Positions 1-6,449 are shown, numbered from the stretch's first letter. The stretch: DNA of 6,979 nucleotides from Cellvibrio sp. (GCA_021323495.1 JAJQJO010000362.1:1-6979), one strand, 5' to 3'. Notes: generated by a model not told the origin, from the sequence alone. Numbers and translations: made by a program.

Positions 1-558
1 GAAATTGCAGCAGCCAAAGGTGCAGCTGGCGATTGGGTCGGTATTATTTTTGCCGCTTACTCCCTGTTTGCTGCGCTGTTTTCGATTGTTTTGACCCGTA
101 TTGCCAACCGCATTGGCCGCAAGCTTACCTATTCCCTTTCACTGCTTGCAGGCGGTATTGGCTACATTAGTTTTTTAATGTTCCAAAACGCAGAAATCGT
201 GCATGTAAATTTGGGATTGACCCAAGTGAATGTTCCCCAAGGGGCGTTGGATTTATTAATTCCCATGATCGGTGTCGGCATTGCCTGGGCAGCAATTCTC
301 GCTATGCCCTACGCAATTCTTGCAGGTTCATTACCCGCCGATAAGACCGGTGTGTATATGGGAATTTTTAATTTTACGATTGCAGCACCGCAAATTGTCT
401 CCGGTTTGGTTGCCGGACAAATTTTGAAATATGTGTTTAATAACGAAGCGATTTATATTTTGGTGCTTGCCGGTGTCTGCATGATTCTCGGCGCAATTGC
501 AGTGCATTTTGTGCAAGATGCAGGAGAGGAAGGTGATCTAGTGTCGCAAGGGCATTAA
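1..558 (+). CDS. MFS sugar transporter, C-terminal part (5' end outside window)
   Basis: The frame is open from the first base to the TAA at 556-558, giving the last 185 residues of an inner-membrane carrier; the true start lies to the left. Several hydrophobic helices are visible, at about residues 12-30, 42-61, 84-110, 120-144 and 149-171. A basic loop RIANRIGRK at about 32-40 resembles the conserved MFS loop motif. The stretch WAAILAMPYAILAGSLP (96-112), followed by DKTGVYMGIFNF and APQI, recalls the SLC45/GPH-like branch that imports disaccharides such as maltose or sucrose by cation symport. That assignment rests on recalled family motifs; the sugar itself is not visible. The tail is short, acidic and cytoplasmic. 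It converges on a LacI-type repressor gene, which fits a carbohydrate-use locus continuing to the left. The family call is fairly sure, the substrate is not. Confidence 0.85.
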   Translation, partial: EIAAAKGAAGDWVGIIFAAYSLFAALFSIVLTRIANRIGRKLTYSLSLLAGGIGYISFLMFQNAEIVHVNLGLTQVNVPQGALDLLIPMIGVGIAWAAILAMPYAILAGSLPADKTGVYMGIFNFTIAAPQIVSGLVAGQILKYVFNNEAIYILVLAGVCMILGAIAVHFVQDAGEEGDLVSQGH

Positions 559-576
559 TAGTCGTCTCAATGTAAT

Positions 577-611
577 AAAAAGCCTGCCGATTATTAATCG
601 GCAGGCTTTTT
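577..611. terminator. Bidirectional rho-independent terminator between the MFS and LacI-type genes
   Basis: A 15-bp perfect stem (577-591 with 597-611), GC-rich in its core GCCTGCCGAT, closes on the loop TATTA. The ends are A5 on the left and T5 on the right, so the transcript from either strand ends in a U run after the hairpin. It lies 18 bases after the MFS stop (+) and 17 bases after the repressor stop (-), so it can serve both convergent genes. Confidence 0.93.
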
Positions 612-628
612 ATTATCAAAATATAACT

Positions 629-1669
629 TTATTTTTTAATCGGTTTAGCCCCGCAGGAACCGCGCACCATTAATTTCGCGGGCAATAACCTCGATTCGGG
701 GCGCTCACCATCAACCAGTAGCAACAAATTTTCTACCAACAATTCACCGGCGAGCAAAGTATCTTGCTGCACAGTTGAAAGTGGGGGATGGGTGTAGGAA
801 GCCATGGGAATATCATCGAAGCCCATGACGGCGACATCATTCGGGATATGCATGCCCGCTTCTTCCAATGCTTTCATTGCGCCTATTGCAATTAAATCGC
901 TAGCACCAAAGATGGCATCAAACGGCAGGCGCCGCTGCAACAAACTGAGGGTGGCTTTGTAGCCTTCTGACTCTGAAGTTTCGGCTGCAACCTGCAGTTT
1001 GGGGTTTACATCAATTCCCGCTTCTTGCAAGGCTTTACAAAAGCCATGATAACGATCGGCAAATTCAGGGCTGTGCTCCGACACATCACCGAGGAAAGCA
1101 ATATTTTTGCGCCCCAGCGATAACAAGTGTCTAGCGGCGTTGTAAGCGCTGTTGAAATTATCACAGCCAATTGACACTCCCGGTTGGCCTTCCAGTACTG
1201 GCCCCCAGATAATAAAGTGGGCGCCTACTTCGGTGAGATAGGTAAGTTTTTTTACGAAGGTTTCGTAATCGCCATAACCCAAAAAAATAATACCATCGGC
1301 GCGGTTGGCATCTTCATAATCCGCATGCCAGTCTTCACTGAATTGCTGGAAGGAAATCAATAAATCAAAACCGCGTTTTGCAGTCGCGCGCGTAATGCTG
1401 CCAAGCATGGACAGGAAAAACGGATTGATCAGCGAGTTGCCTGTGCCTTGGTCTTCACACAATAACAATGCGATAGTTTTGCTCTGCTGGGAGCGCAGGC
1501 TGCTCGCATTTTTATCGACTTTATAATTCAGCTCACGGGCAATCTGCTGGACCTTGAGACGGGTTTCCTCATTGACTAAAGGACTATTGCGCAGCGCGCG
1601 CGAGACGGTGGACTGGGACACGCCGGCGCGGAAGGCAATATCAAAGGATGTGGGTTTATCGTCTTTCAA
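629..1669 (-). CDS. LacI/GalR-family transcriptional repressor
   Basis: A complete protein of 346 residues, the normal length for this family. The N-terminal helix-turn-helix covers about residues 8-28 (FDIAFRAGVSQSTVSRAL), with the usual VSxxTVSRAL recognition helix. The hinge helix follows at about 51-62, with the conserved Leu58. A periplasmic-binding-protein-like effector domain starts at about residue 65 (TIALLLCED) and runs to the C-terminus, including GFDDIPMASYTHPPLSTV at about 283-300. The start is TTG (1667-1669); GAGGGG at 1677-1682, seven bases upstream, is a good ribosome binding site and supports this unusual start. Members of the family bind a palindromic operator as dimers or tetramers and release it on binding a sugar. 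The convergent MFS carrier suggests the repressor controls sugar uptake or breakdown nearby; this is inference. Effector and targets cannot be named. Confidence 0.93.
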   Translation of the reverse strand: MKDDKPTSFDIAFRAGVSQSTVSRALRNSPLVNEETRLKVQQIARELNYKVDKNASSLRSQQSKTIALLLCEDQGTGNSLINPFFLSMLGSITRATAKRGFDLLISFQQFSEDWHADYEDANRADGIIFLGYGDYETFVKKLTYLTEVGAHFIIWGPVLEGQPGVSIGCDNFNSAYNAARHLLSLGRKNIAFLGDVSEHSPEFADRYHGFCKALQEAGIDVNPKLQVAAETSESEGYKATLSLLQRRLPFDAIFGASDLIAIGAMKALEEAGMHIPNDVAVMGFDDIPMASYTHPPLSTVQQDTLLAGELLVENLLLLVDGERPESRLLPAKLMVRGSCGAKPIKK

Positions 1670-1771
1670 CTTGTTTCCCCTCGCTGTAATTCCATTTTTG
1701 TTGTAATTGTAGTTTTGGATTGGTGTTGCCGCTTTCTTGTTTTGCTGTTTTTCTTATCTGGCCGCTTTTTG

Positions 1772-1820
1772 TTTGGTGCTTATTTGATGCTTACTTATTT
1801 GGTGCTTAATTTGGTGTTTA
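1772..1820. repeat. Four imperfect copies of an 11-base repeat, TTTGGTGCTTA
   Basis: Copies lie at 1772-1782 (TTTGGTGCTTA), 1783-1793 (TTTGATGCTTA), 1798-1808 (TTTGGTGCTTA) and 1810-1820 (TTTGGTGTTTA). Starts are spaced by 11, 15 and 12 bases. Two copies are identical and the other two differ by one base each. The array lies about 100-150 bases upstream of the repressor start. It could be a cluster of protein binding sites, since the spacing is close to one helical turn, or simply replication-slippage debris. The copies are visible; the function is unknown. Confidence 0.7.
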
Positions 1821-1915
1821 AATAGTTACGTGGCAACAGGAGCTGATACTACAGCAAGCCTCATTTTACGTACAGCGCGGGCAAAACCATGGCCTGCCCA
1901 CCTTGCGCCCATAAA

Positions 1916-1940
1916 AAAGCCGCTGTCAGGCAGCGGCTTT
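1916..1940 (-). terminator. Rho-independent terminator of the ABC export operon
   Basis: A perfect 10-bp stem, AAAGCCGCTG (1916-1925) with CAGCGGCTTT (1931-1940), encloses a 5-base loop. On the minus strand the hairpin runs into six T residues (complement of 1913-1918). It lies 22 bases beyond the stop of the last permease, so it ends the minus-strand operon. It also separates that operon from the LacI-type gene on the same strand. Confidence 0.9.
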
Positions 1941-1962
1941 ATTACAACACTACAGCTGGATC

Positions 1963-3153
1963 CTACACTTCACGCAATGCTGTTGCTACCGGTAGGCGCG
2001 CCGCGCGGATTGCAGGGAAAAAACCGCCGATAAAACCGATTGCAGTGGCAAAGATTACACCTTGTACCAATAGATCGGGTGTCACTGCAAAATCAAATAC
2101 GACTTGGCTAAAGCTCGCAAAATTCAGGGTCGATACGGTATAACCATTAAATACCAGATACACAATGACCGAACCAATCACCCCACCAATCACGGCAAGT
2201 ACCAGCGACTCAACCAAAGTCGAAATCGCAACAGGCGCCGAGCCAAACCCGATTGCACGCAAGGTGGCAATCTCGCGGGTGCGATTGGATACCGATGTAT
2301 ACATGGTATTGACCGCACCAAAAATTGCACCGAGCGCCATCAGGAATGCGAGTGGATAGCCCACCATTTTAATAAATTTACTCAGGGGCTCTGACTGCTC
2401 GGAAAGATAATCGGTTTCGCGTTTCACATCGAGATTAAATTTGGGATCGGCGGCTATGGCAGCTTTAACGGTGTCCAGCGCTTTTTTATCTTCGATTTTT
2501 ACGCGCACGATTTGGTAACTGTTGCCGCGGCGATAAGCGTTTTGCAAAATCTTTGCATCGCACCACAATTCCGATTCAGCAAGGCCGCCACCGGATTCAA
2601 AAGCCCCCACTACCGTCCATTCAGTTTGGCCAAATTTAACTACTGAACCCACGCTGAGATTGGCAAATTGTTTTTGTGCACCGCGCCCAACGATTAATTC
2701 ATTTTTACCTGGCTCAAAATTGCGCCCCTCAATAATTTTAAATGAATTGCGCACTGCAAACGCCATGGGTTCTACACCGCGCAGTGGTGCATTGGCGTTG
2801 GCATCTTTGGTACGCATGGGGATATCGACGATGACAAATAATTCCGGCGAGCTCAGCGGTTTACCATCGAGCTTGGCGACGCCGGGCAAATTGGCGATCA
2901 ATTGAGTCTGATCATAACCCATGCCGCTGCTCATCTCGGAAGTGGCTCCAGCGCGCATCATAATCAGCACATCTTCTGCGCCAGCACTCACCATAGTGCG
3001 CTGAAAACCGCTCGCCATAGAGAGCACACCGATAAACACCCCCACCACACAAGCCACACCAAATACTGCTACCGATGATGTTCCTACCCGCTGCGGTAAA
3101 TTACGCAGGTTCATGAGTGTAACGACAACAATCTGGGCAATTGAATTGAACAT
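1963..3153 (-). CDS. FtsX/MacB-type ABC transporter permease (second of two)
   Basis: A complete inner-membrane permease of 396 residues. It has the four-helix plan of the MacB/FtsX group: one N-terminal helix (about 26-46), a large periplasmic domain (about 47-262), then three helices at about 265-285, 308-335 and 360-381. After helix 2 comes REIATLRAIGFG (293-304), the cytoplasmic coupling segment that in this family touches the ATPase. The protein ends with the typical PAIRAARLPVATALREV. It should pair with the neighbouring permease and the ATPase as a mechanotransmission-type exporter driven from the cytoplasmic side. The start is ATG, with GGAGG eight bases upstream inside the end of the preceding gene. 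The junction TAATCATG leaves only two bases between stop and start, so coupled translation is likely. Nothing in this gene looks damaged. The substrate is not deducible. Confidence 0.93.
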   Translation of the reverse strand: MFNSIAQIVVVTLMNLRNLPQRVGTSSVAVFGVACVVGVFIGVLSMASGFQRTMVSAGAEDVLIMMRAGATSEMSSGMGYDQTQLIANLPGVAKLDGKPLSSPELFVIVDIPMRTKDANANAPLRGVEPMAFAVRNSFKIIEGRNFEPGKNELIVGRGAQKQFANLSVGSVVKFGQTEWTVVGAFESGGGLAESELWCDAKILQNAYRRGNSYQIVRVKIEDKKALDTVKAAIAADPKFNLDVKRETDYLSEQSEPLSKFIKMVGYPLAFLMALGAIFGAVNTMYTSVSNRTREIATLRAIGFGSAPVAISTLVESLVLAVIGGVIGSVIVYLVFNGYTVSTLNFASFSQVVFDFAVTPDLLVQGVIFATAIGFIGGFFPAIRAARLPVATALREV

Positions 3154-3155
3154 GA

Positions 3156-3908
3156 TTAGCGCCTCCGCAATGCTGCAACTATGTTGAGCTGCAAACCTTG
3201 CAGCGCGGGAATAATGCCGGTGAGCAGGCCGAACAGGAACATCAGGCCGATACCGAACAGCATCATGGTGGAGGATAAATGTAATCCCGGCAGGGTCGCA
3301 GCCATGGTCTCAGCTGCACCGCTGATAAAAAATTTCGCGAGAAATAATCCAATCAAGCCACCCAGCAATGAAATCAGAATAGCTTCTGCCAAGACGAGCA
3401 ACATCACGGCCCTATCAGAAAAACCGAGCGTTTTTAATATGGCCAATTCAGGAATCCGCTCACGAAATGATTGCGCCATGGTATTGCCTGCAACCAGTAA
3501 CATCGTAAAAAATACTGCGCCCAAAATCAGGGTAGTGATTAAACCTATATCCCCAAATTGTTTGGCGAAAGATTTGGCGAAATCTTTTTCGCTGCTAGTT
3601 TTGGTTTCGGCGGGTGAATTGGCAAAAAGTGCATCGACTGCGGCAGCAACTTGCGCCGATTGTTTGGGATCTTTGACGCGGATAATTAACCAACCCAAGG
3701 TGCCTTTGCCGTATTGGCGCGCTTCTTCAAAATAATCATAGTGCATGAGCATAGCGCTGGTATCCGCACCTTTGCTTTTGGCTTCATAAATACCTTCGAT
3801 CACAAATTCCCAGTTGGTGCTGCCATCTTCTTTAGGGAACATACCTTTCAACGGAATACGGTCGCCAATCTTCCACTTAAAGCGATCAACCAGGGCTTTG
3901 CCGATCAC
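3156..3908 (-). CDS. FtsX/MacB-type ABC permease (first of two), C-terminal fragment after a frameshift
   Basis: This 250-residue frame is the C-terminal two thirds of the first permease. It holds the rest of the periplasmic domain, helices at about 121-144, 169-192 and 213-236, the coupling segment RIPELAILKTLGFS (151-164) and the end PALQGLQLNIVAALRRR. The nominal GTG start (3906-3908) is probably just a conserved valine codon: the frame carries family-like sequence upstream of it (KNRIGV before VIGKALVDRF) and no ribosome binding site is evident. The upstream half is in another frame and ends at 3905, giving a GTGA overlap. A -1 slip on the A8 run (3922-3929) fuses the halves. A separately translated fragment, coupled through the GTGA overlap, is possible but would lack the first membrane helix. 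Read it as part of one broken or recoded gene. Confidence 0.8.
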   Translation of the reverse strand: MIGKALVDRFKWKIGDRIPLKGMFPKEDGSTNWEFVIEGIYEAKSKGADTSAMLMHYDYFEEARQYGKGTLGWLIIRVKDPKQSAQVAAAVDALFANSPAETKTSSEKDFAKSFAKQFGDIGLITTLILGAVFFTMLLVAGNTMAQSFRERIPELAILKTLGFSDRAVMLLVLAEAILISLLGGLIGLFLAKFFISGAAETMAATLPGLHLSSTMMLFGIGLMFLFGLLTGIIPALQGLQLNIVAALRRR

Positions 3909-4234
3909 AACACCAATGCGATTTTTTTTCCATAAATTTCGAAATAATCTTCGGCAATAATTGGAAATTGCGGAAACTGGTTTTTAGGGTCTTGATAGTA
4001 GCCGCCAAACCAATTCGCAGAAGTTGCCTTATCAACACCGTCCAACGCCTGCACCTTAGGTAGATACGCCTCGGGCAATGGCTGGATCAAGCTGATTTTA
4101 TTGATGCTGACCAAGCGATCCTCACCGGCAATTTCTCCAAAGAGCAAAAACGCAATCATGATCGACAGCACGGTTAAAATCGTGCGCGCTTTTTTGCGCC
4201 CGAGATTACTCAATAGAAATTGTAAGTAATACAT
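3905..4234 (-). CDS. FtsX/MacB-type ABC permease (first of two), N-terminal fragment before a frameshift
   Basis: This 109-residue frame is the N-terminal part of the first permease: a basic start (RKKAR), one membrane helix at about 17-33 (RTILTVLSIMIAFLLFG) and the start of the periplasmic domain, with SLIQPLPEAYL and ANWFGGYYQDPKNQFPQF. It runs out of frame after residue 103, adding IALVL and a TGA. The ATG start lies two bases after the ATPase stop (TAATCATG), so translation is probably coupled to the ATPase; the local ribosome binding site is weak (GGGG about nine bases upstream). The helix passes straight into EIAGEDRLV, whereas the second permease has about 12 more residues at the matching place, so an in-frame loss is likely. 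Joined to the downstream fragment, the product would be about 360 residues, short for a family usually near 380-400. Confidence 0.78.
   Translation of the reverse strand: MYYLQFLLSNLGRKKARTILTVLSIMIAFLLFGEIAGEDRLVSINKISLIQPLPEAYLPKVQALDGVDKATSANWFGGYYQDPKNQFPQFPIIAEDYFEIYGKKIALVL
3922..3929 (-). other. A8 homopolymer, candidate slippery frameshift site in the first permease
   Basis: On the coding strand the zero-frame codons read GGA AAA AAA ATC, so the heptamer A_AAA_AAA sits exactly in the register needed for -1 slippage. A slip, or one added A by polymerase slippage, gives GGA AAA AAA AAT CGC. This reads on as NRIGVVIGKALVDRF, the conserved continuation in the downstream frame. The zero-frame TGA comes 15 bases after the run. 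I see no upstream Shine-Dalgarno-like stimulator and no strong hairpin just downstream. A homopolymer of this length is also a common place for sequencing errors and real indels. Confidence 0.65.
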
Positions 4235-4236
4235 GA

Positions 4237-4971
4237 TTAGTGCCCCGTATCAGTAACACGACCATCATTGACTAGCGCGCCCTTATCCATATGCAGAATA
4301 TGCCGCGCATGATCTGCCGCGCGCGGATCGTGCGTTACCATGATGATAGTTTTGTGTTGCTGCTGATTGAGGGTTTGTAACAGCGAGAGGATGTCATCGG
4401 CAGTAGCGCGATCCAGATCACCAGTAGGCTCGTCACAGAGCAATAAATCCGGATCACTCACCAGTGCCCTTGCAATCGCCACCCGTTGCTCCTGGCCACC
4501 CGATAATTCACTCGGGTAATGTTTGGCGCGATTGGACAAGCCCACCAGCTCCAGTGCCGCCGCCACATGGTGTTTGCGCTGCTTGCTCGACAAATTAGTC
4601 AACAACAGCGGCAGCTCCACGTTTTTTTCAGCGGTTAATACCGGCATCAAATTATAAAACTGGAAAATAAAACCCACGTGGCGCGCGCGCCATTTGGTGA
4701 GCTGTGATGAAGACATCTGGTCAAGCCGCTGCCCGCCAATCTTTAATTCACCCGCGCTGGGTTTATCCAGGCCACCCAGCAAGTTCAGTAGCGTTGTTTT
4801 ACCCGAACCCGACGGCCCCATTAGCGCAAGAAAATCGCCACGCCGAATATCCAAATCCAGATTGGATAATACTTTTACTTGCTCTTTGCCTTTTTTGTAC
4901 AGTTTGCCAATGCCTTTTAACTGCACCAACAATTCATCAGTAGCGAGTGTTTGAGTTTCGAGAGCCGTCAT
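4237..4971 (-). CDS. ABC transporter ATP-binding protein, MacB/LolD-like
   Basis: A complete cytoplasmic ATPase of 244 residues, normal for the single-domain LolD/FtsE/MacB-ATPase group. All nucleotide-binding motifs are present: Walker A GPSGSGKT (52-59), Q-loop Q104, signature LSGGQ (156-160), Walker B LLLCDE (176-181) with catalytic E181, D-loop GDLD (184-187) and H-loop H214. The frame stays open to 5028, but I choose the ATG at 4969-4971 because GGAGG (4976-4980) lies just before it and the extra 19 residues are unlike the family. The ATPase dimer should power the two FtsX-type permeases encoded immediately downstream. The next gene starts two bases after its stop. A 193-base gap with a hairpin separates it from the adaptor gene upstream, so its level may be set partly separately; I see no convincing promoter in the gap. 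Confidence 0.95.
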   Translation of the reverse strand: MTALETQTLATDELLVQLKGIGKLYKKGKEQVKVLSNLDLDIRRGDFLALMGPSGSGKTTLLNLLGGLDKPSAGELKIGGQRLDQMSSSQLTKWRARHVGFIFQFYNLMPVLTAEKNVELPLLLTNLSSKQRKHHVAAALELVGLSNRAKHYPSELSGGQEQRVAIARALVSDPDLLLCDEPTGDLDRATADDILSLLQTLNQQQHKTIIMVTHDPRAADHARHILHMDKGALVNDGRVTDTGH

Positions 4972-4974
4972 AGA

Positions 4975-4980
4975 TCCTCC
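4975..4980 (-). promoter_or_regulatory. Ribosome binding site deciding the ATPase start
   Basis: GGAGGA on the minus strand ends three bases before the ATG at 4969-4971. It is close but strong, and it supports this start over the upstream in-frame ATG at 5026-5028. Confidence 0.75.
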
Positions 4981-5091
4981 AGGACGTTTAGACCAGAACA
5001 AGTGACAAAAAAATAAAACGGGTAGCAATGACGCGGTAATGCAGGAACAAACTCTATTTGTTTTTTATTTTTAGCTTTTGGTTTTACTTAA

Positions 5092-5125
5092 GCTCACTGG
5101 CCAAAAATGTTGGCAGCCAGTGAGC
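5092..5125 (-). other. Intercistronic stem-loop between adaptor and ATPase genes
   Basis: A perfect 9-bp stem, GCTCACTGG (5092-5100) with CCAGTGAGC (5117-5125), can be extended by an inner CCAA/TTGG pairing (5101-5104 with 5110-5113) after a three-base bulge. On the transcript it starts 39 bases after the adaptor stop. It is not followed by a T run on either strand (minus continues TTAAGTAAAACC), so it is a poor intrinsic terminator. It may instead stabilise or process the upstream mRNA, or partly attenuate the downstream genes. Confidence 0.6.
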
Positions 5126-5164
5126 GATATTGGTTATACCGTTTTTGATACGCATGCAAAAAAA

Positions 5165-6385
5165 TTAAAGCTCAACCTTGGCGCCATCTTTTAATTCAGG
5201 CGGAATAACGACTACAAAATCCTCACCCGCCCTTAAGCCGGTGGCGATGTAGACATCATTACCGTAGCTCGCGTTTAGCGTTACTTTGCGCAATTCCGCC
5301 ACGCCATCTTTCACCACGAAAATAAACTTGTCCTCACCTTCGGAACGCACCGCCGTGGTAGGCACACGCACTCCCAAAGGCTCTTTGGGTTTTTCTTCTG
5401 CGACAGGTTCCGCATTCATAAACGCGACCTTCACTCCCATGTCTGGAAGGATCCGCGGGTCGCTCGCCTGAAACCCGATACGCACTTTTACCGTGGCTTT
5501 CTGGCGATCTGCCGTGGGAATAATGGCTATCACTTTCGCCGGGATTTTCCATTCGGGATAAGCTTCCAGTATCGCCTGCACAAATTGCCCTTCGCGCACG
5601 CGCTGGATGTAGGATTCGTTGACATCCACTTCAATTTCCAGCGAGGCCATATCAACCAGGGTGCAAATACCGGTGCGGGTAAAACCACCCCCTGCCGAAA
5701 TCGGCGAAATCATTTCACCCGGTTGCGAGTCCTTGCTAATGACTACGCCGGCAAAGGGTGCGCGTAGGGTTAAATCGTCGAGGTTCTGTTGCTGCAACGC
5801 CAACCGTTTCTGGCTCACTGCAATATCCGCCTGACGCGAGGCCACCTGGGCGCGCAACGATTCAAAATCAGCCCGGGCTTTATCCAATACCGCGGCGCTG
5901 ATCAATTGCCGCCGCGCCAGTTCGGTATTGCGCTCCAGGGTTAATTTGGCCTCGGTCAACCGCGCTTGTGTTTCCGCCACCTGGGTTTTCGCAGCATGCA
6001 ATTCAGCTTTGCTTAACTCCAGCGATCTGAGCGTATTAGAGTCATCCAAACGTGCGACTATCTGGTCTTTCTCGACCTGCTGGCCCTCTTCAATATAAAT
6101 TTCCGCAACCTTGCCGGTCACCTTGGAGGACACAGTAGCAGTGCGCCGCGCAACAACATAACCGGTGGCATCGAGCACTGTGGCGGCAGAGGAATCGGGC
6201 ACTGCCATACGCGCCATTTCAATCTGCACCTTTACCGGTGCGGGATCATTAAACAAGGTAACGCCGCTGACAATTACAACAGCAATTACCGCTGCACCAA
6301 TCCATAAGCGGGCCTTGTTGTCCCCTTCCGGTTGCTGCTCACGATTTATGCGCAACTGCGATAAAAGTTCGTCTTTACTAGTCAC
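5165..6385 (-). CDS. Periplasmic adaptor subunit (HlyD/RND-type membrane fusion protein) of an ABC exporter
   Basis: A complete 406-residue protein. It has a short cytoplasmic N-terminus, one membrane anchor at about 27-45, then the usual adaptor order: lipoyl half-motif (about 74-113, GYVVARRTATVSSKVTGKV...EGQQVEKDQIVARLD), a long Ala/Gln/Glu-rich helical hairpin (about 115-205), the second lipoyl half (206-226, LRAPFAGVVISKDSQPGEMI), a beta-barrel (about 243-325) and a membrane-proximal domain to the end. Such adaptors join an inner-membrane transporter to a TolC-type outer-membrane channel. Being first in line with an ATPase and two FtsX-type permeases, it belongs to a MacAB-like tripartite exporter, though anchored by a helix rather than a lipid (no lipobox). 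The start is GTG (6383-6385) with only a weak upstream AGAG, so translation may be poor or regulated. The substrate could be a peptide, lipid or small molecule; the sequence does not say. Confidence 0.94.
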   Translation of the reverse strand: MTSKDELLSQLRINREQQPEGDNKARLWIGAAVIAVVIVSGVTLFNDPAPVKVQIEMARMAVPDSSAATVLDATGYVVARRTATVSSKVTGKVAEIYIEEGQQVEKDQIVARLDDSNTLRSLELSKAELHAAKTQVAETQARLTEAKLTLERNTELARRQLISAAVLDKARADFESLRAQVASRQADIAVSQKRLALQQQNLDDLTLRAPFAGVVISKDSQPGEMISPISAGGGFTRTGICTLVDMASLEIEVDVNESYIQRVREGQFVQAILEAYPEWKIPAKVIAIIPTADRQKATVKVRIGFQASDPRILPDMGVKVAFMNAEPVAEEKPKEPLGVRVPTTAVRSEGEDKFIFVVKDGVAELRKVTLNASYGNDVYIATGLRAGEDFVVVIPPELKDGAKVEL

Positions 6386-6407
6386 AATATGCTCTGCCCA
6401 TTACGTC

Positions 6408-6419
6408 CAGGGCGCCCTG
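6408..6419. promoter_or_regulatory. 12-bp perfect palindrome CAGGGCGCCCTG upstream of the adaptor gene
   Basis: The palindrome is centred about 29 bases before the GTG start of the adaptor. It could be an operator half-pair or a small leader element. Perfect symmetry is visible; the role is inferred from position only. Confidence 0.4.
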
Positions 6420-6421
6420 TA

Positions 6422-6449
6422 ATTGCTTGATAACTATTATTGAAGCAAT
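6422..6449. promoter_or_regulatory. Inverted repeat ATTGCTT-N14-AAGCAAT, possible operator of the ABC export operon
   Basis: Seven-base perfect arms (6422-6428 and 6443-6449) flank a 14-base AT-rich centre, which itself contains ATAA-CTA-TTAT. The site is 37-64 bases upstream of the adaptor start, where a promoter would be expected. It has no T run on either side, so it is not a typical terminator. A regulator binding site is a reasonable reading, but no regulator of this operon is in view. Confidence 0.45.

Larger units (their letters stand above)
1670..1962. other. Non-coding region upstream of the LacI-type gene
   Basis: This 293-base gap holds the ribosome binding site of the repressor (1677-1682), an AT-rich stretch with a short-repeat array, and the terminator of the ABC operon. 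Reading toward the repressor there is a TACAAT hexamer (complement of 1706-1711) that could be a -10 box, but no acceptable -35 box lies 16-18 bases upstream, so I do not call a promoter. No obvious LacI-type palindromic operator was found. Short open frames here on the plus strand show no coding features. Confidence 0.6.

Noticed and set aside
1706..1734. Possible promoter of the LacI-type gene (TACAAT box)
   Set aside because: No acceptable -35 hexamer is found at suitable spacing, so a single hexamer in AT-rich DNA is not enough.
1830..2143. Two short plus-strand frames between the repressor and the last permease
   Set aside because: They run through the operon terminator hairpin into the antisense of the permease and show no protein-like features.
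3181..3735. 184-codon plus-strand frame opposite the first permease
   Set aside because: It lies antisense to a gene with clear family motifs and has no recognisable domain of its own; it is a shadow of the real gene.
4679..4692. 14-bp palindrome TGGCGCGCGCGCCA with alternating GC
   Set aside because: It lies inside the ATPase coding region and encodes the conserved W-R-A-R-H segment; codon choice explains it.
4972..5028. In-frame extension of the ATPase by 19 residues
   Set aside because: The extension is not family-like, and the strong GGAGG site points to the ATG at 4969-4971.
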